Assembly: GCA_000727475.1 (NCBI GenBank)
Contig: KL647323.1
Coordinates: forward strand, 778,589 to 842,588
From: Sarcocystis neurona
Lineage: Eukaryota > Apicomplexa > Conoidasida > Eucoccidiorida > Sarcocystidae
Length of the DNA: 64,000 nucleotides
Direction: 5' to 3'
Shown here piece after piece: positions 9,861 through 21,921 of this stretch. Positions within the stretch are counted from its first letter, which is position 1; each line of letters opens with the position of its first letter. The notes below the pieces were generated by a model. That model saw nothing but the letters and a program-made list of their open reading frames with translations. It was not told the origin of the DNA and made no database searches. A program made the translations under genes and the position numbers.

Positions 9861-12800
9861 AAGAGGCAGAGAAGGAAGAGGATGGTTTTGGAACCAACGC
9901 GATAATCTAGCGCTGCTCGCGAGTAATTCTTCGTAAAGCTCCCTCTCTCGTGGTTCGCCGGACTGCATCTGTCTTTCCCCTTTTCAGTGTAGAAGCTCCA
10001 GGGGAAATGACGGAGTTTCATGGACAGCATATTCAGCAAACAACTAGCTGTGTCCACGCTTTCTTCTCATACAGAGATAGAGACACGGAGATAGAATAAC
10101 TTACTTTCACAGCACACGTTTGTATATACACACATGTGCACATACGTGTGGCCATGTGCTCCACATGTGTGAACCTATCGTGTAGCAGCGAAATTTCAGA
10201 GAAAGCTTGTGGTTGTCGTCATATTAGCTACAAATGGCTCTCCCAGGTGCTAAACAAGCTCTCCGCCCAAAACTAACCACTGCAGATGTAGAGAGTGGTA
10301 CGCAAACGTATGCATATACACGTAGATTTATGCCCGAAGGTACGTCACAGACACACGCTTGAATTCTCGTGTCGCCTTTCTCAACATAGGTGAACTTTGA
10401 GAAGTAATGTGGAGATCTGAGCACGTAAATATGTTCTCCGGAAGAGCTATGGGCGGATACATGAGTTTATTCTGCGCCTTTAACGCCCACATACCAGGGC
10501 ACGGCAACAAAACTTCACATCCATTTGCGGTGCTATTTGTATCGACATGCAAGGAGAAATACTTTTTGTAGCGTTATCTGGTGGAATATGTATTTTAATG
10601 TGACGGTGCAGATCAGGACATACATACTCACATATATATATAGGTATTTTCTGTGTTCAGGTAAAAGCCGTGGGGGTGCACGGATTTTCCCACAGGCAGG
10701 GGTGAAAGCAAATTTCCATCTTTTGTCTCCTGATTTGCTTTTTGCTTCTTCCCAGATATTCTGCGTAATGAACCCATATTCGTCTGGAGAGGGGGCGTGC
10801 GTCCGCATGCAACACGATCGATGTTGTTACTGAAAGCGGATTTCCGTGTGCAACGTCTTGCAGGGCAGCCACGTTTGCCTTATTCTTTCTCCTCTGTACG
10901 AGCTTTATTATATCAGACTTCTCCATTAGCAAGGACAAACGCTATTTCGAAGTTCGCATTTGCACTATAGTTCTCTCGAAAAATCATCATCTCCGATCTC
11001 TCTGCTCTACAAGAGTACACACCCTTGCGAGAGGTACACACGTGTTCGCAGAGCTGAACTCAAATACAGAGATATGTCCTTCAGCCTCTATGTATGGTAC
11101 ATACCTGTTTGTAGAGCTAGATAGATATATAGAGATATGTCCTTCAGCTTGTATGTACCTAAATCTGCACAGACGTATATATATATATATATATATATAT
11201 ATCGTTATATGCGTATTTGTACATACGCACGTGTGATCGTACCTCACGTATATATGTATATATATGTATGGATATACTTACATAGGTATTTCCGCATCTA
11301 CATATATATTCATAGACACACGCATATTTCTTGTACACGTGTGCGTATGCAGTTGCTCCCATTTTCACATACATACTCATATCTCTTCTAATATGTAATT
11401 GTGTATGTGCATGCAATTGAAGGGGAAGGAGCGACACGTCATGTTCATCCACAGAAGTAAATATTTAGTCTACCTGTATAGCTTTGCATATATGTTTGCA
11501 AATTTTAGATGGAAACCAAGTGGTTCCTCGTTCACAGCCGCATCGGTTGTACGCAAGGAGCGGAGAAAAATGTTGTATACCTGCAGTCGTAATTTTATTT
11601 ATAGACGTATTCACAAACCTACGGGTGTATGACAGGAGTGTAGGCGTGTGGCAATGTTTCGATTTGATTATACTTTCCTCTGCACGTACCCTCTTTCTTT
11701 TACGGAGTAAAGGGCATAACCCCTGGCTATCTGGGGTTGTGCCCTTCACTTCGTAAGGTTTTTCCACTCTGCGTGCTTCGTGAAGATTTCTCGTCAGAAA
11801 AAGTTGTTCATACCACCTTGGCTTTACGGTAGTTATCCGCACAGCTATATACCACGTGCTCAATCGCGTTGATCCAGTTCTCTCCTATACAGCTATGTAT
11901 CCATTTACATACACCTTAAGCTATCTGTTGCTCTTCGTATACATATATATCTATATGCATATATATATGTATATTCACTTATGTACTTGTATGGATTGTT
12001 TTCTTCGTACAGGTCGTCTACGCCTGGCAGGTACTCCTTCAGTGGTTGTCGGACCCTGTCTCTACAGCGAACAAAACGAAGTTCTAGCTTGCCGAGTGGA
12101 AAACAGGTCTCGATGTAAAGAGTTCGGCAAACGTCCGGCCTTTCCTTCTCCCCAGAGTTGTCTGCACACCCGTATACACATGTGTACATATGTGACTTCG
12201 GGAATCTGCACTGTAGTAACAAGAACTCTTGCCAGCATATCAGTATTTGTCCCGCCATACATTTCTTGTCTTTATCTCCGGGACACAAGTGGTGTGAACA
12301 TGCACTGCTCGTACACGTCGGATCCTACTAAAAGAAAAATACAAGCGCTGTAATCTTTACATACCTATGGTGAGTTCATCCCGCCGTACGTTGTTGCTGG
12401 CGATACAGGCAGCATCCACTTGTGCGTGACGTTCACACCTTAAGGGACACAAGGACTTTTTTTTATCATTCTACTCTCCTTCAGCAGGTGTCTACATACG
12501 AAGACCGCCTCTGTGTTTACACTGCGGGGTTTTCGCACTGAATTTTTCGAAACTGAACAGGAGGAAAACAGTGTCCGACTTCAAGTCGTGTACTCAAGTG
12601 AAACTGGCCTCCAGAAACAGCGGTGTACTCTGTGTTCATACTGTTGACACGCACCGTCAATAGTACACGGTCAACGAGCTACTAAACCATTATGAGCCAC
12701 AGCTAGAAAAGTCAAAGGCGGGCAACACATACGTGCGTCTACACATGCAGGTGTGTGTGTGTGTGTGCATGTGCGTCGAATGCCGTGTACGACGACGACT

Positions 12801-15032
12801 GGCACACGGCGGCTTGGGGAACAATTTTGAACGCAACAGGAACACATGTGTTCGTATGTTGAAGACGTTTCGGTAACCGCCGGCTGAGTGCAATCTGTTC
12901 TGTTCTGCAACGTACACAATGCAACAACACCGATACACCGGCCACACTCGGACTTTCCTACCCTGCCCGCTTCACCAGCGATTTCGCGGTACACCATAGT
13001 TGAACACCGCGACAGTCGCCGCAGTGCAGTGTAACATTGACAACAGCCTGGAGACGCTAGCAAAATATGCAGGCAGTTCAAGTTAGGCGCGTACATCTTA
13101 TCTTCATGACAGGCACTCCGCAGGCGCTCCACAAATTCACGCAGTTATAGCCACACGGTCACAGACTCTGATGCGCTTCTGTGTGGGGAAACTATGTACG
13201 CGTATATACGCATATGTGGCATCAAGTAGACAGATGGATACAGGAGAGCAGAAACCATCTACAAAAGCACCTCATATATATATATATATCTATGCACGTG
13301 TCTAGACGTTATCGTATGAATGATAAAACTGACGCACGTTAAGAGGTGTACACATGGTACTTGCGTAGGAAAAGATACACAGGTAGATACGTATCAGTGT
13401 TGCAGACGTTCCAGCAGTGAGAAGGTGCTCCCTTCCTTCTCTTGGCACACCAGCAGGGTTCCTCCTCGAATACAATCCCAACATGCACAAGTGCGCAGAA
13501 TTTTGTGTAAAAAGAGCTTGCGCTACTGTGTATGTCCGTTTTCTCTTAGCGGTGGCATTTGATGAACCGCTACCCACATGGCATACTGATGCGATAACGA
13601 AGCGTTGTTAACGTGTAGTGAGTAAGCAATCCTGTCGCCATGCCTTATTGTTATTTTGGCGAGGTGAAGTCTCGTGAAAGTGCGAGCTTTTTTTTCCCCG
13701 GGATATTTAGATTCAGCATTTTTTTCCTATTTCGTTTTGGCTTCATGAGAGAATAACTTAAATACTTCGCCTCTGCCCCCGCCTCACCTCCACAAGAATT
13801 TTTAGCATACCCAGTTGATGCAACAGCACGTGCAACAAAACCAGCAGTTACTCTGCAATCACTCAGGCGCATGGCTGCCCTTTACTTGTTCACTTCGTTT
13901 TACTGTATGCGTCCGCACCCCAGAGACCACACGCGTGTTCAGTGATAACAGAACTAGTACAGTTGAGATATTTGGCCGTCGTTCCTCCTGGTTTACATAG
14001 ACGTTTAACTTCCTTGCCAAAATAGAACTAAAATGCTCGGCTGCGTATATGGTTACGGTGCATACGGTACCTGTGTGTGTGCCTGTGTTTTCATTTTCTT
14101 ATCGGCGAAGTATTCAGGACACCCCTGCATGCATCCATACTCACAAGCACATGTTTGTGTACGTTTACATACGCATGTATACGTATATACGTACAGTTAC
14201 ACGTAGACCATCCCCATCCCTTAGAAGTGTTCTTCTTAAGTAAAACAGGGATTAACCCGAACGCGCACAGTTCAATAATGTACGTCAGCCTCCGGTTTAG
14301 AGAAATGGTGCTCGTACGAGTCAGCTACTACGTACCTGTTCGCAGGTGCTGACAGGTGTGCATAGACTTCAATACATGCATGCCTTCTCATCGCGAGAAA
14401 AGTGTGTTAAATTACAGCCCAGAGAGGTTTTGTTGTACACGCTTGTTATCCTTTACATGTCATTTGTGTGCGTGTGGAAGTATTATAGGTTTCTATGCGC
14501 AAACTCTAGTCTGTATATATGTGTATAATATTTATCCACGTGTTCATGACGAGCTGCACGTCCGACACCTGATCCCTCAAAGGTTACATCGTATTTCTTC
14601 AGAGTGACTTTTGTTATATTTGAAACCTTACAATGCAGCTCACCTACACCTCTGGGTAAAATACGTGGAACTAAAATTGTGAAGCTGTGCGTTCACTCAG
14701 TCTTCCGACTTTCAAACACGCACGCATATGCATATGCACAAGTACGTACGTATAAATTTGAAAACACAATACACAAGACGCAGCATATTGCATTTGTTTG
14801 ATGAGCGTGTTGCGCCTACGTATTTGTACACCCACGTGTAAGCAGGGAGCAGCTCAACGCGTGAACTCCGAAGCAGTCATTCGTACGGGACCCACGCACT
14901 TTCTTCTTGCCTGAAGATGGCAGCGTACGAGTTTGCAGAAGAATCTTAGTGCCCACTGATGACGTCATCCTGCTACTTACTGTATCCTGCATGTTGCAGT
15001 GCATTCGTGTGCGCTGACTGTGATGATAACGA
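9861..15032. other. About 5 kb with no supported gene
   Basis: Low-complexity TATA, CATA and ACGTGT motifs occur throughout, including a (TA)n run at 11177-11202. A 30-bp phrase around GATATGTCCTTCAGC is repeated at about 11068 and 11130. Several 60-130-codon frames are open on both strands but none has motifs or paired splice sites I trust. A 73-codon minus frame with a true ATG at 13872 is the best of them and is still weak. Confidence 0.5.
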
Positions 15033-15882
15033 CTAAGGGAACATTTCGTTAGCCTGCCTCAAGAAGGCGTAGATCTGCGTTAGTCGACCGAACACATTCT
15101 TCAGCGCATGAAAGCTGTTCCAGGGGAATAATGGCTGACTTTGTGTGTCTGCCTTGGCGGCTTCCACAAGCAGAAAGGCAGCATTTGTCTGTCGGTGCTG
15201 TACACGCTTACTGTGGATCCCAACGCAGCTTCATGGGAATGAAGTGAAGACGTCGGGCTTACTCGTCTTCTGAGTGATTAGTAGAGAGCAGGTGGAGCAG
15301 AAGATATTTTTGCAAACCGCGCAGCTATGAAGCTGGCTCCGGAAACTTTCAGTAACCTGGATAAATAACCGAACTATTGCCCACAATCGCCTGCGAAACA
15401 ACCGAAGGAAACAGTATTCCGGTCCCTGAGCTTGAATGTGACCCACGTACACGAAGTCGCCACTGAAAAGAGAAAATTTCATGAGGGTCCCTTCTAACCA
15501 CTCCTACAACAAATATAATGCTGATTCGATATGTCGGCGAAATCCAGCTTTCCTGTGCTGCTGTTTGAGACGTGAAATGTCTCGTGTATTGTTACAACTG
15601 TGCCACTCTTACAAGTTCCAGCGGAAAATTCTGCGTTATTCTTGTTCGTACCTGTGTGGATATACGCTCGACAACAACAAGCCCTACAAGTTGGGCGGCG
15701 CCGTTAAGTGTACGTTTCACCTTATATGCGCACATCCTGCATGTACGTGCATACAGGCGATGGTGTACAAATGCAGACAAATGAAACTCAACCTACCTAG
15801 GCAAGATTTGTGTCCTTCCGCAGAAGGCTGTCCCACACTTATCCTTAGAGGTGGTGCTGCCACCCCAGGTTGAATGTCGCAT
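15033..15882 (-). CDS. Unrecognised 164-residue protein, five exons
   Basis: Exons read on the minus strand: 15882-15797, 15736-15652, 15560-15508, 15462-15357 and 15197-15033. The start is ATG at 15882 and the stop TAG at 15033-15035. Junctions: donors GTAGGT, GTACGA, GTAGGA and GTTACT; acceptors CATGCAG, TCAAACAG, CTCTTTTCAG and GTACAG. All four joins keep phase and the total is 495 nt. The product has a basic Cys-containing start (KDKCGTAFCGRTQ), a hydrophobic patch (AQLVGLVVVE), an aromatic stretch (LYLFGDFVYVGHIQAQG) and a basic/Trp segment (RRRLWAIVRLF). It ends with a likely helix (FHALKNVFGRLTQIYAFLRQ). No family is recognised. The last acceptor could be 9 nt further on, and the weak GTTACT donor is the least certain point. 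Additional 5' exons are possible. Confidence 0.45.
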
Positions 15883-16212
15883 AGAGAGGGCTTCTGCGAG
15901 TTGCCGAACGAGCACCGTGCACTGAGTTTCCCCTGCTAGTTTATGGCGTTGTCCTATGCTTTGTCGGAAGTCCCCTTATTTTCTCCTTCTGTTGCCACTA
16001 AACAGTTTGGACACTTTCCTCTCTAATGAGGTGAAACTACTCGTTTTTTCTTCCTCAACGTGGACGCGACGGCACTGCTTTGCGCGCGAAAAAGGTGTGT
16101 CCATTCCTCAGAAGAAGCCGTCAGCCGAGAGGAACACTGCCAGTTCCGCGTGCGCATTCACACCAGGGACGGAAAACCTTTCGTCGCAGATAAAGGACCG
16201 GCTCGCCTACAG

Positions 16213-16500
16213 CTTCCTCCCGCACGGAGCAGATTGCAGAGATGTCCCCCGCATCCTTGCGTCCATTTGTCGTTATATATATATATGTATATAACAAGAC
16301 GAGATATGATCTCTGGGGGAAACTCAAAGAACTGCGCGTAACGCCGCTTCACAGACATTGTCTTCGGACAGTGCGAGGTCATTTCGTGCCACGTATCACG
16401 TTCTTTCTTAGGCGCTTCCTTCCATCCGGAGCAGATTACATTCTGTTGGAGAGATGTCTCCCGCATTCTTGTGTCCATTTGTCGTTATATATACGTATAT
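16213..16500. repeat. Diverged direct repeat, two copies of about 75-85 bp
   Basis: Copy 1 is at about 16213-16285 and copy 2 at about 16415-16500. Both contain GGAGCAGATT, GAGATGTC(C/T)CCCGCAT, GTCCATTTGTCGTTATATAT and then a TA run. They are separated by about 200 bp and share no open frame. Confidence 0.75.
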
Positions 16501-16527
16501 ATATATATAACGACATATGGACACAAG
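16468..16527. repeat. Near-perfect inverted repeat with 26-bp arms
   Basis: The left arm is 16468-16493 (starting CTTGTGTCCATTTGTCG) and the right arm 16502-16527 (ending CATATGGACACAAG). They are reverse complements with one mismatch and are separated by 8 bases. It lies at the end of the second direct-repeat copy. The strand could fold into a long hairpin. It could be a remnant of a small mobile element end or an RNA hairpin; nothing nearby decides. Confidence 0.75.
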
Positions 16528-17004
16528 GATGCTTTTGCTCGTTTCGCGTCGTGCATGTAAATCCAGTCACACCGCAGCAGCAAGTTTGAAGTGAATTTTC
16601 AACGGTACTTTTCCTGCCAAGACGCAGTATCTTACGATATCACCTGAGGGACAGCCCCGCAACGAAATACCGGTTCTCTACAAACGTATCGTTCGCCAGC
16701 TTCCGTATGTATGCGGGGAAGTGACTAACAGCAACTTCTTTGTCCTGCAGTAGTCTCACATCTATATCAACTGCAGAGCCACCACGGGCACCCCGACGCA
16801 GTTTAAACTCAAGCGTAGCATCCCTTCTGTTGTTTGTGGATGCATTTCCCCTCAGAAAAGTGGGACGAGATGTAAAGGTGCTTGAATATTTTCTTATGTG
16901 TAGCAGAATACGCTAGTTCTGGGCAAAAGTGCGGTCCACACTGGTGAGGACTTTCCAAGCACTACTCCGCTGAGGTAGTGACGGCATCCGCTTCATCCTC
17001 AGCA

Positions 17005-17577
17005 CTACTTTCCTTTCCTTAACCCGACTGGTCCGCGCTGTCCAACAACTAATGCACACACTGCCGACCAAGCGGACTTAAAGTACCAAGCTGTCACGTG
17101 TGACAGGGAATCGCAGGAGTGCGTGTTTTCTACTCCACTGGAAAAAGTGGATCCCGCGTCACGCGGGATTTGTGCAGTATTCTTGATGTCCGCATCCCCT
17201 GCTTTTGATTGTAACGTTGTGGTAGTGTTCAGATTTATCCCATGCTCTTGAAGGTGGTAAACAGAGCTGAAATGTAAAGCTTTGCGACACGACTCGAACT
17301 TGTGAAAGTTTACACTACGACTCCCCCAGCTCAAAAAGTCTTTCGTTCAACATTACTACTTCCTCACGTTAACGGGAGGTTCTTGACAGCACCTTTGCAG
17401 ATGATTGGTGAATTGTAAAGATCCTGCCTGTCCGCTGGGGACGCTGGCGTAGTGAAAGAAGGATGCGGGCTACAGATACGCTAACACTTGAAACAGAGAC
17501 AACGTAAATCATGCATTTACGAAGCACTTGTCCCCGTAACAAAGGAAGCAATATCCCCTTGGACGGTAGTGTTCGAA
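17005..17577 (-). CDS. Unrecognised Cys-containing protein, 3' exons
   Basis: Three exons read on the minus strand: 17577-17521 (donor GTAAAT), 17423-17368 (donor GTGAGG) and 17329-17005 (acceptor GACTTTTTGAG, stop TAG at 17005-17007). Phases agree (0, then 2+1) and the sum is 438 nt. The text runs FEHYRPRGYCFLCYGDKCF, then DLYNSPIICKGAVKNLPL, then a 108-codon exon with WGSRSVNFHKFESCRKAL and TWYFK/SAWSAVCALVVGQRG-like text. Cys spacing (C-x2-C-x4-C, then C) suggests a disulfide or metal-binding module, but I know no family that matches. More 5' exons are likely; an open stretch around 17890-17790 (LGDKSAVSLPVTLTRQAEIQ) is a candidate that I could not join with confidence. Confidence 0.45.
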
Positions 17578-18046
17578 CTTGTCGTCGTTGATTAAAGCAT
17601 CCCAATTTCAGAACAAAGACAAGTATGAAACTCCCTTTTCAAGAGTGGACTTGCCAATTTGCGCCCTTCACAGCTGCAGCATTCACCCAACGCTAGGAGT
17701 AATAATTCAATCGTCTCTGGGAGACAGACGTGATTCAATAATGCCAGTGATGACACTCTTTGTCATCTCAGCGAAGGTTGAGGTATAGGTTTACGCGACG
17801 CGTGCCCCCCCAACATCGGGACCTGTATTTCAGCCTGGCGTGTCAGCGTGACTGGCAAGCTCACGGCACTCTTGTCACCGAGCTGAGGGGACCCTCGAAG
17901 AGTCATGTCGTAGGCTTACGGACGTTCAAAGTGCACGGTGATGGGGAGTCCTCCAAAAGAGCAGCTTAATCGTTCCTTCCTTTGAAACCCGGTACGCTGA
18001 GGTGAAGACTGATGACTAGAACTAGCATGTTGTCCGTACGTGAGCT

Positions 18047-18319
18047 GTGAAATGGAGACACGGTAACGGCGTGGAGGATATGGACAAGTGGCTTGTAACG
18101 TGTTTCTACACCATAACTGTGCTCTGGAGGAAATGCAGTTGTAAAGTGGTGACACCAGAAGAATACTGCAGCGTGGCAATGAATATACAACTCTCAGAAG
18201 AGCCGAACGGCCTCTGCTCCCGCGCCGTCACACTAGTCCTCATTGATTTTGGGACGGAAAAAAGTGTATTTGGCGTTGTAGAAGAGCGGCGGCCGTTCAG
18301 GCAGACACGTGCTTCATAG
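18047..18319 (+). CDS. Possible small secreted protein
   Basis: A plus-strand frame of 90 codons with a true ATG at 18047 and a second ATG at 18080 followed by a hydrophobic stretch (DKWLVTCFYTITVLW) that could be a signal peptide. The rest has Cys pairs and a beta-like segment (RAVTLVLIDFGTEKSVFGVV). The stop is at 18317-18319. Neighbouring plus-strand frames at 18.34-18.9 kb are also open and could be further exons. No family is recognised and minus-strand frames overlap it. Confidence 0.25.
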   Translation: MKWRHGNGVEDMDKWLVTCFYTITVLWRKCSCKVVTPEEYCSVAMNIQLSEEPNGLCSRAVTLVLIDFGTEKSVFGVVEERRPFRQTRAS

Positions 18320-19034
18320 AAGTACACTGTACCACGACCATGTCAAGCACGCGTTTGCAAACGAAGCAGAAAGAAGTAGCGGCGCATCCTCTCACAGAGG
18401 GGTGCCGTTGCACCTTGGAAGGCGCCTATCGTGTGTTATCAGATTGATAGAGCGCATGTACTTCACTTTGACGAGACGGAAAGAGTCTCCTGCAGTGTCT
18501 TCAAGCAGCACCGGGCGTGCCGGCATGAACAAGTCGCCAAAGCTTCCGAATACGTGAATGCCACTTCACGCCCCGTGGCAAAACGAGGGCAGCACAACAC
18601 AGGGATGTGTTGCTGGGGTGCGGCATGGTTTCGATTTTACGGGCTCAGGATGGCACACAACGAGCCCCAATTTCACTACGTAGCGCTTGCAGGGAAACAC
18701 ATGTTGATCGCACGATACACGCTGTCTTCTGCAAATTATACCGTGCATTTTAGGGCCCGCAGGCGTGTGCCTGCACAGAGCTATCCGTGTACATGTGGCA
18801 GGTTCTCTGAAAAAATGCCCATACGGCTTCAAGAAGCCAAATGCTGCAAAAGTGTATCACCTAGTCACTCTCGTGCCGGTGACATTTCTTTATGCCTGCG
18901 AACACTTAATTAGCGGCAGTCTGCCGCGTAGGCACATGCATGCAGCGTCTCAAGCTTGTGCGTTGTCAACCTCCAGTTGCTGCAGCAACTCTAGCAATGT
19001 GGATGTTGGATCCTCCGACTGCGTGCCCGTAAGG

Positions 19035-19176
19035 GACCATTCCGCCTCTGCGTAAGATTTACACACACGTTCCTGGGGTTACGAGGAGCGTGTGACTGCT
19101 GTTCCGACCATTCCGCCTCTGCGTAAGCTTTACACACACGTTCCTCCGGTTACGAGGAGCGTGTGACTGCTGTTCC
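19035..19176. repeat. 71-bp tandem duplication
   Basis: Two adjacent copies, 19035-19105 and 19106-19176, start GACCATTCCGCCTCTGCGTA and end GTGTGACTGCTGTTCC. They differ at about three positions (GATTT/GCTTT, TGGGG/TCCGG). The unit is not a multiple of 3, so any frame through it shifts between copies. Confidence 0.9.
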
Positions 19177-19508
19177 ACACGAGCAGACGTAGCGGAACAG
19201 TATGTCGCCATTAGTTTCCTCTCTTTTGGCTGGACGCACACCTCTGCGTCGCAGCTACACACGTTGGTGCAGCTGCTGGTGTTGATTTTTCCGTCAAACG
19301 GAGACGTTGAGAACAGCATGAAAGTGGTTCGCCCGAATGGTTGTTGTTGCGTCCTAGCACGCCATTCCCTGGGACCATTTAGCCCCTCCACTATTTTACA
19401 TGAGTTTTGTAGCAGGCATCGTAGGCTACTGCATATATGAATCAGGTTTCACCTTCCTTAAGCATCCCAGTCCCCACTGTTGTATCAATAGCCGGCGACG
19501 TGTGTTCA

Positions 19509-20181
19509 TGGCTCGACTTCATCTGCCTCTTCTGGCCTTTACCTTGATCTCAGCAGACTGCTTACTGCTGCGTTTCCTGTGCTATTTACAGCGCCTTATT
19601 TCTCTGCACTTACCATCCTCCTAGTTCCTTAGCGCCGAAGTGTTGTGGTCGCTGTACACGGTTTGGAACGATAGTCCCAAAAACGACTGCCAATTTGCCT
19701 GCTGTCATCCACACGTCTGACCTTCCTGATCACGCCACTTTCTAACGCATGGGTGCCAAAGCCCAACCGTCTACAAGACCTAAACCCCGATGCGTGTAAC
19801 AGGACAAATTTGAGTCACCTCCGATAAGCGTGGGGTACGTGTACCCGTGTACGTCATGACGCCTTCTCCCACACGTCTAGAGTTACTCCATCGAATCTCA
19901 TTTCTAATCCGTTGTTCGCTACACATGGTGGAACCTCAGCCGCCTCTTTTCTGCCGTCCCGATGTGCCCATCCTGCTACGTGCTTGTCTGCCACGCAGAC
20001 CACGACCCAGGGCATCGACTGTCAGATAACAGCGATGGTTTCCCGTCGTTCCGCTCAACACTATGGGGTTAAGTCCACAATGAGCTCAGCGCTCCCACAG
20101 TTGCACCAGACCGACGCACTTTCGTATTCCATTGGAGCGACTACTAATGCAGTTGTGACATTGTGGCTGTGCGTTTGCTAG
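19509..20181 (+). CDS. Possible GPI-type surface protein, exons unresolved
   Basis: ATG at 19509 opens a 38-codon frame that begins like a signal peptide (MARLHLPLLAFTLISAD). Downstream a plus frame at 19912-20181 ends in a short hydrophobic tail (NAVVTLWLCVC) just before its stop, which is the shape of a GPI-anchor signal, and it contains Cys residues. Signal peptide plus hydrophobic tail is the layout of Eimeria surface antigens, but I could not find donor and acceptor sites that join the two parts, and no surface-antigen domain motif is visible. Treat this as a lead only. Confidence 0.2.
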
Positions 20182-20454
20182 TCGAGTTTTGGTTCAAATG
20201 AGTACACGAGTGTACCCTAGTAGCATACGCATTACGCCCTTCCTCCGTCTTAAAGGTCTTCTGGGCAAAGCGTGCTCCCGCACTTGGCGTCCTAAGCCTG
20301 TCCCGAGGCAGCTCGAACACATCACCTGCCTTGTCTTGATTGGTCCCCGGTGCTCCTGCGATGAGCCAATAATGCCGTGTTAGGGTCTACGTGTGACTTA
20401 CTAGAACATGGAAAAGTTACTATCGGCCTCGCATTGCCTTAGCTGCCTTTTCGC

Positions 20455-21921
20455 TTAGTCATCCTGCTCCAGCAGGTGCTCCTCGAAAATTTCTACGGGG
20501 AGCAGTCTGGCTTCTTCTTCCCACGCCAAGAGGCCATCCATCAGACCGACAACGATGGTGGGAAGTCTTCCGCATTTCGAGTAGTCCCACTGTCGGCCCC
20601 AGTGTTTTCGGTATACCTTCGACATGTTGGACTGATTGACGTTCTCCAAAGGTGGTCTGCCACACCATATTTCGTAGACTGTGTATCCAGCAGACCAGGC
20701 ATCCATTTCAAAAGAAGAAACGTGCCAGTTGGAGCCTGCTACACTCCTTCGGCGAAGTTGCAGCATTTCTGGAGCCACGTATCCGGGTAGAGTTCTCGCC
20801 TTAATCATCGTGTCAACCGGGGCCGAATTCTCCAAGCCAGCCAGAAAGCCGTGCCCATCAGCCGTTACCAGCATGTGCTCGGGGCGAACGTCAAGGTGAA
20901 TAACGCCACGTGCGTGGAGCCATGCCACCAGGCTCAGCAGTCGCACGGTAAAGTACATTTTTGCCTTGTGTGTAATAAGAAGATCGTTGTCGATAAGATA
21001 ACGAAGACTGCATGTAACCATAGGATAGAGGGCGACGGTGTTGGTACTGTCGAATTGGTCATTTAAACGGAAATTGTCGGGAAAGTTCTTCACCTTTCCG
21101 ACAGCAAGAGGAACAACGAACCCCCTAGTGAGAAGCATCTCTGGAGATTCTTCCGGTAAGAGAGTGTTTAGCACTGTTTCGGACTTAATGAACCGCACAG
21201 CTGCCTTTTCTGGAGTGATCCCCTCTTGTGACTTGTTAATCAACCCCATCTTCATCATAAATAAGGCATCGTCTTCTGCGGTGGTGACCTCGAATGCGAT
21301 GGAGTTATTGGTTACGCCGAGAAATCGGCCGCGTTTCATTTCTACTTCGGTTTCTTCGTGTTCCGCATCCCACGAGCACGCGAAGACCATGGCAGTGTTT
21401 TCACGCACGACCTCATTGAAAGCCGTTTCCAATTCTTTAGCGGGTTTAAATATTAACTCGGGAACATCCTTGTCCTCGAGTATCTCTCGTAGATCATGAG
21501 CTCCACTCACCTCTACATGGAGAAGGTTCAGCGTTTGTTCCGGTTCCTCCTCAGGTTTTGCTTTCTCTTGATCTCTCCTTTTTCCAGGGTAGTACGCTTC
21601 TTGAAGCTCGCGTTCTGCCCTCATCTCTGCCTCGTGAAGTGCATGGAGGTTAGTTTCATCGGTTTGGAGGGACTGCGCGAGACTCGGTAGCACTGAAGAG
21701 CTATAGTGTTCCCCGGCCATGAGCAGCGTCAGGATCAGCGCGGAGACGCGGCCTCCGGTCGTGCGTTGCAGGCGGTGCGTTTTGTGAGTAAGCGGTCCCG
21801 GTACCAATGCACCATTATTGGCAGCAGTCTCCGCAGCTGTAGAGGCCGCGGCAGCTCGGACGCTGCTTTTTCCAGCCGAAATGGCCCTCATGTCCGTGGC
21901 AGATAGACGAAAAAGCATCAT
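20455..21921 (-). CDS. Rhoptry-kinase-like pseudokinase, single exon
   Basis: 488 residues from a true ATG at 21921 (two ATGs in a row). Residues about 140-480 have the protein kinase fold in the rhoptry kinase (ROPK) style: a glycine-loop-like segment at 198-212, a candidate ATP lysine in FMMKM (Lys224), and HLDVRPEHML at 342-351 replacing HRDLKPENIL. They also have APE at 383-385 and DAWSAGYTVYEIWCGRPP at 408-425 (subdomain IX). The catalytic-loop Asp (344) is kept, but the Mg-binding Asn is His and the DFG motif is gone (FLAGLENS at 359-366), so catalysis is unlikely. A hydrophobic stretch, VSALILTLLMAG (59-70), is the only candidate secretory signal and is not at the very N-terminus, so the start may be further in, or this is a signal anchor. 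ROPKs are secreted from rhoptries into the host cell or vacuole. A single exon is usual for the family. Fold call confident; exact subfamily not. Confidence 0.85.
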   Translation of the reverse strand: MMLFRLSATDMRAISAGKSSVRAAAASTAAETAANNGALVPGPLTHKTHRLQRTTGGRVSALILTLLMAGEHYSSSVLPSLAQSLQTDETNLHALHEAEMRAERELQEAYYPGKRRDQEKAKPEEEPEQTLNLLHVEVSGAHDLREILEDKDVPELIFKPAKELETAFNEVVRENTAMVFACSWDAEHEETEVEMKRGRFLGVTNNSIAFEVTTAEDDALFMMKMGLINKSQEGITPEKAAVRFIKSETVLNTLLPEESPEMLLTRGFVVPLAVGKVKNFPDNFRLNDQFDSTNTVALYPMVTCSLRYLIDNDLLITHKAKMYFTVRLLSLVAWLHARGVIHLDVRPEHMLVTADGHGFLAGLENSAPVDTMIKARTLPGYVAPEMLQLRRRSVAGSNWHVSSFEMDAWSAGYTVYEIWCGRPPLENVNQSNMSKVYRKHWGRQWDYSKCGRLPTIVVGLMDGLLAWEEEARLLPVEIFEEHLLEQDD

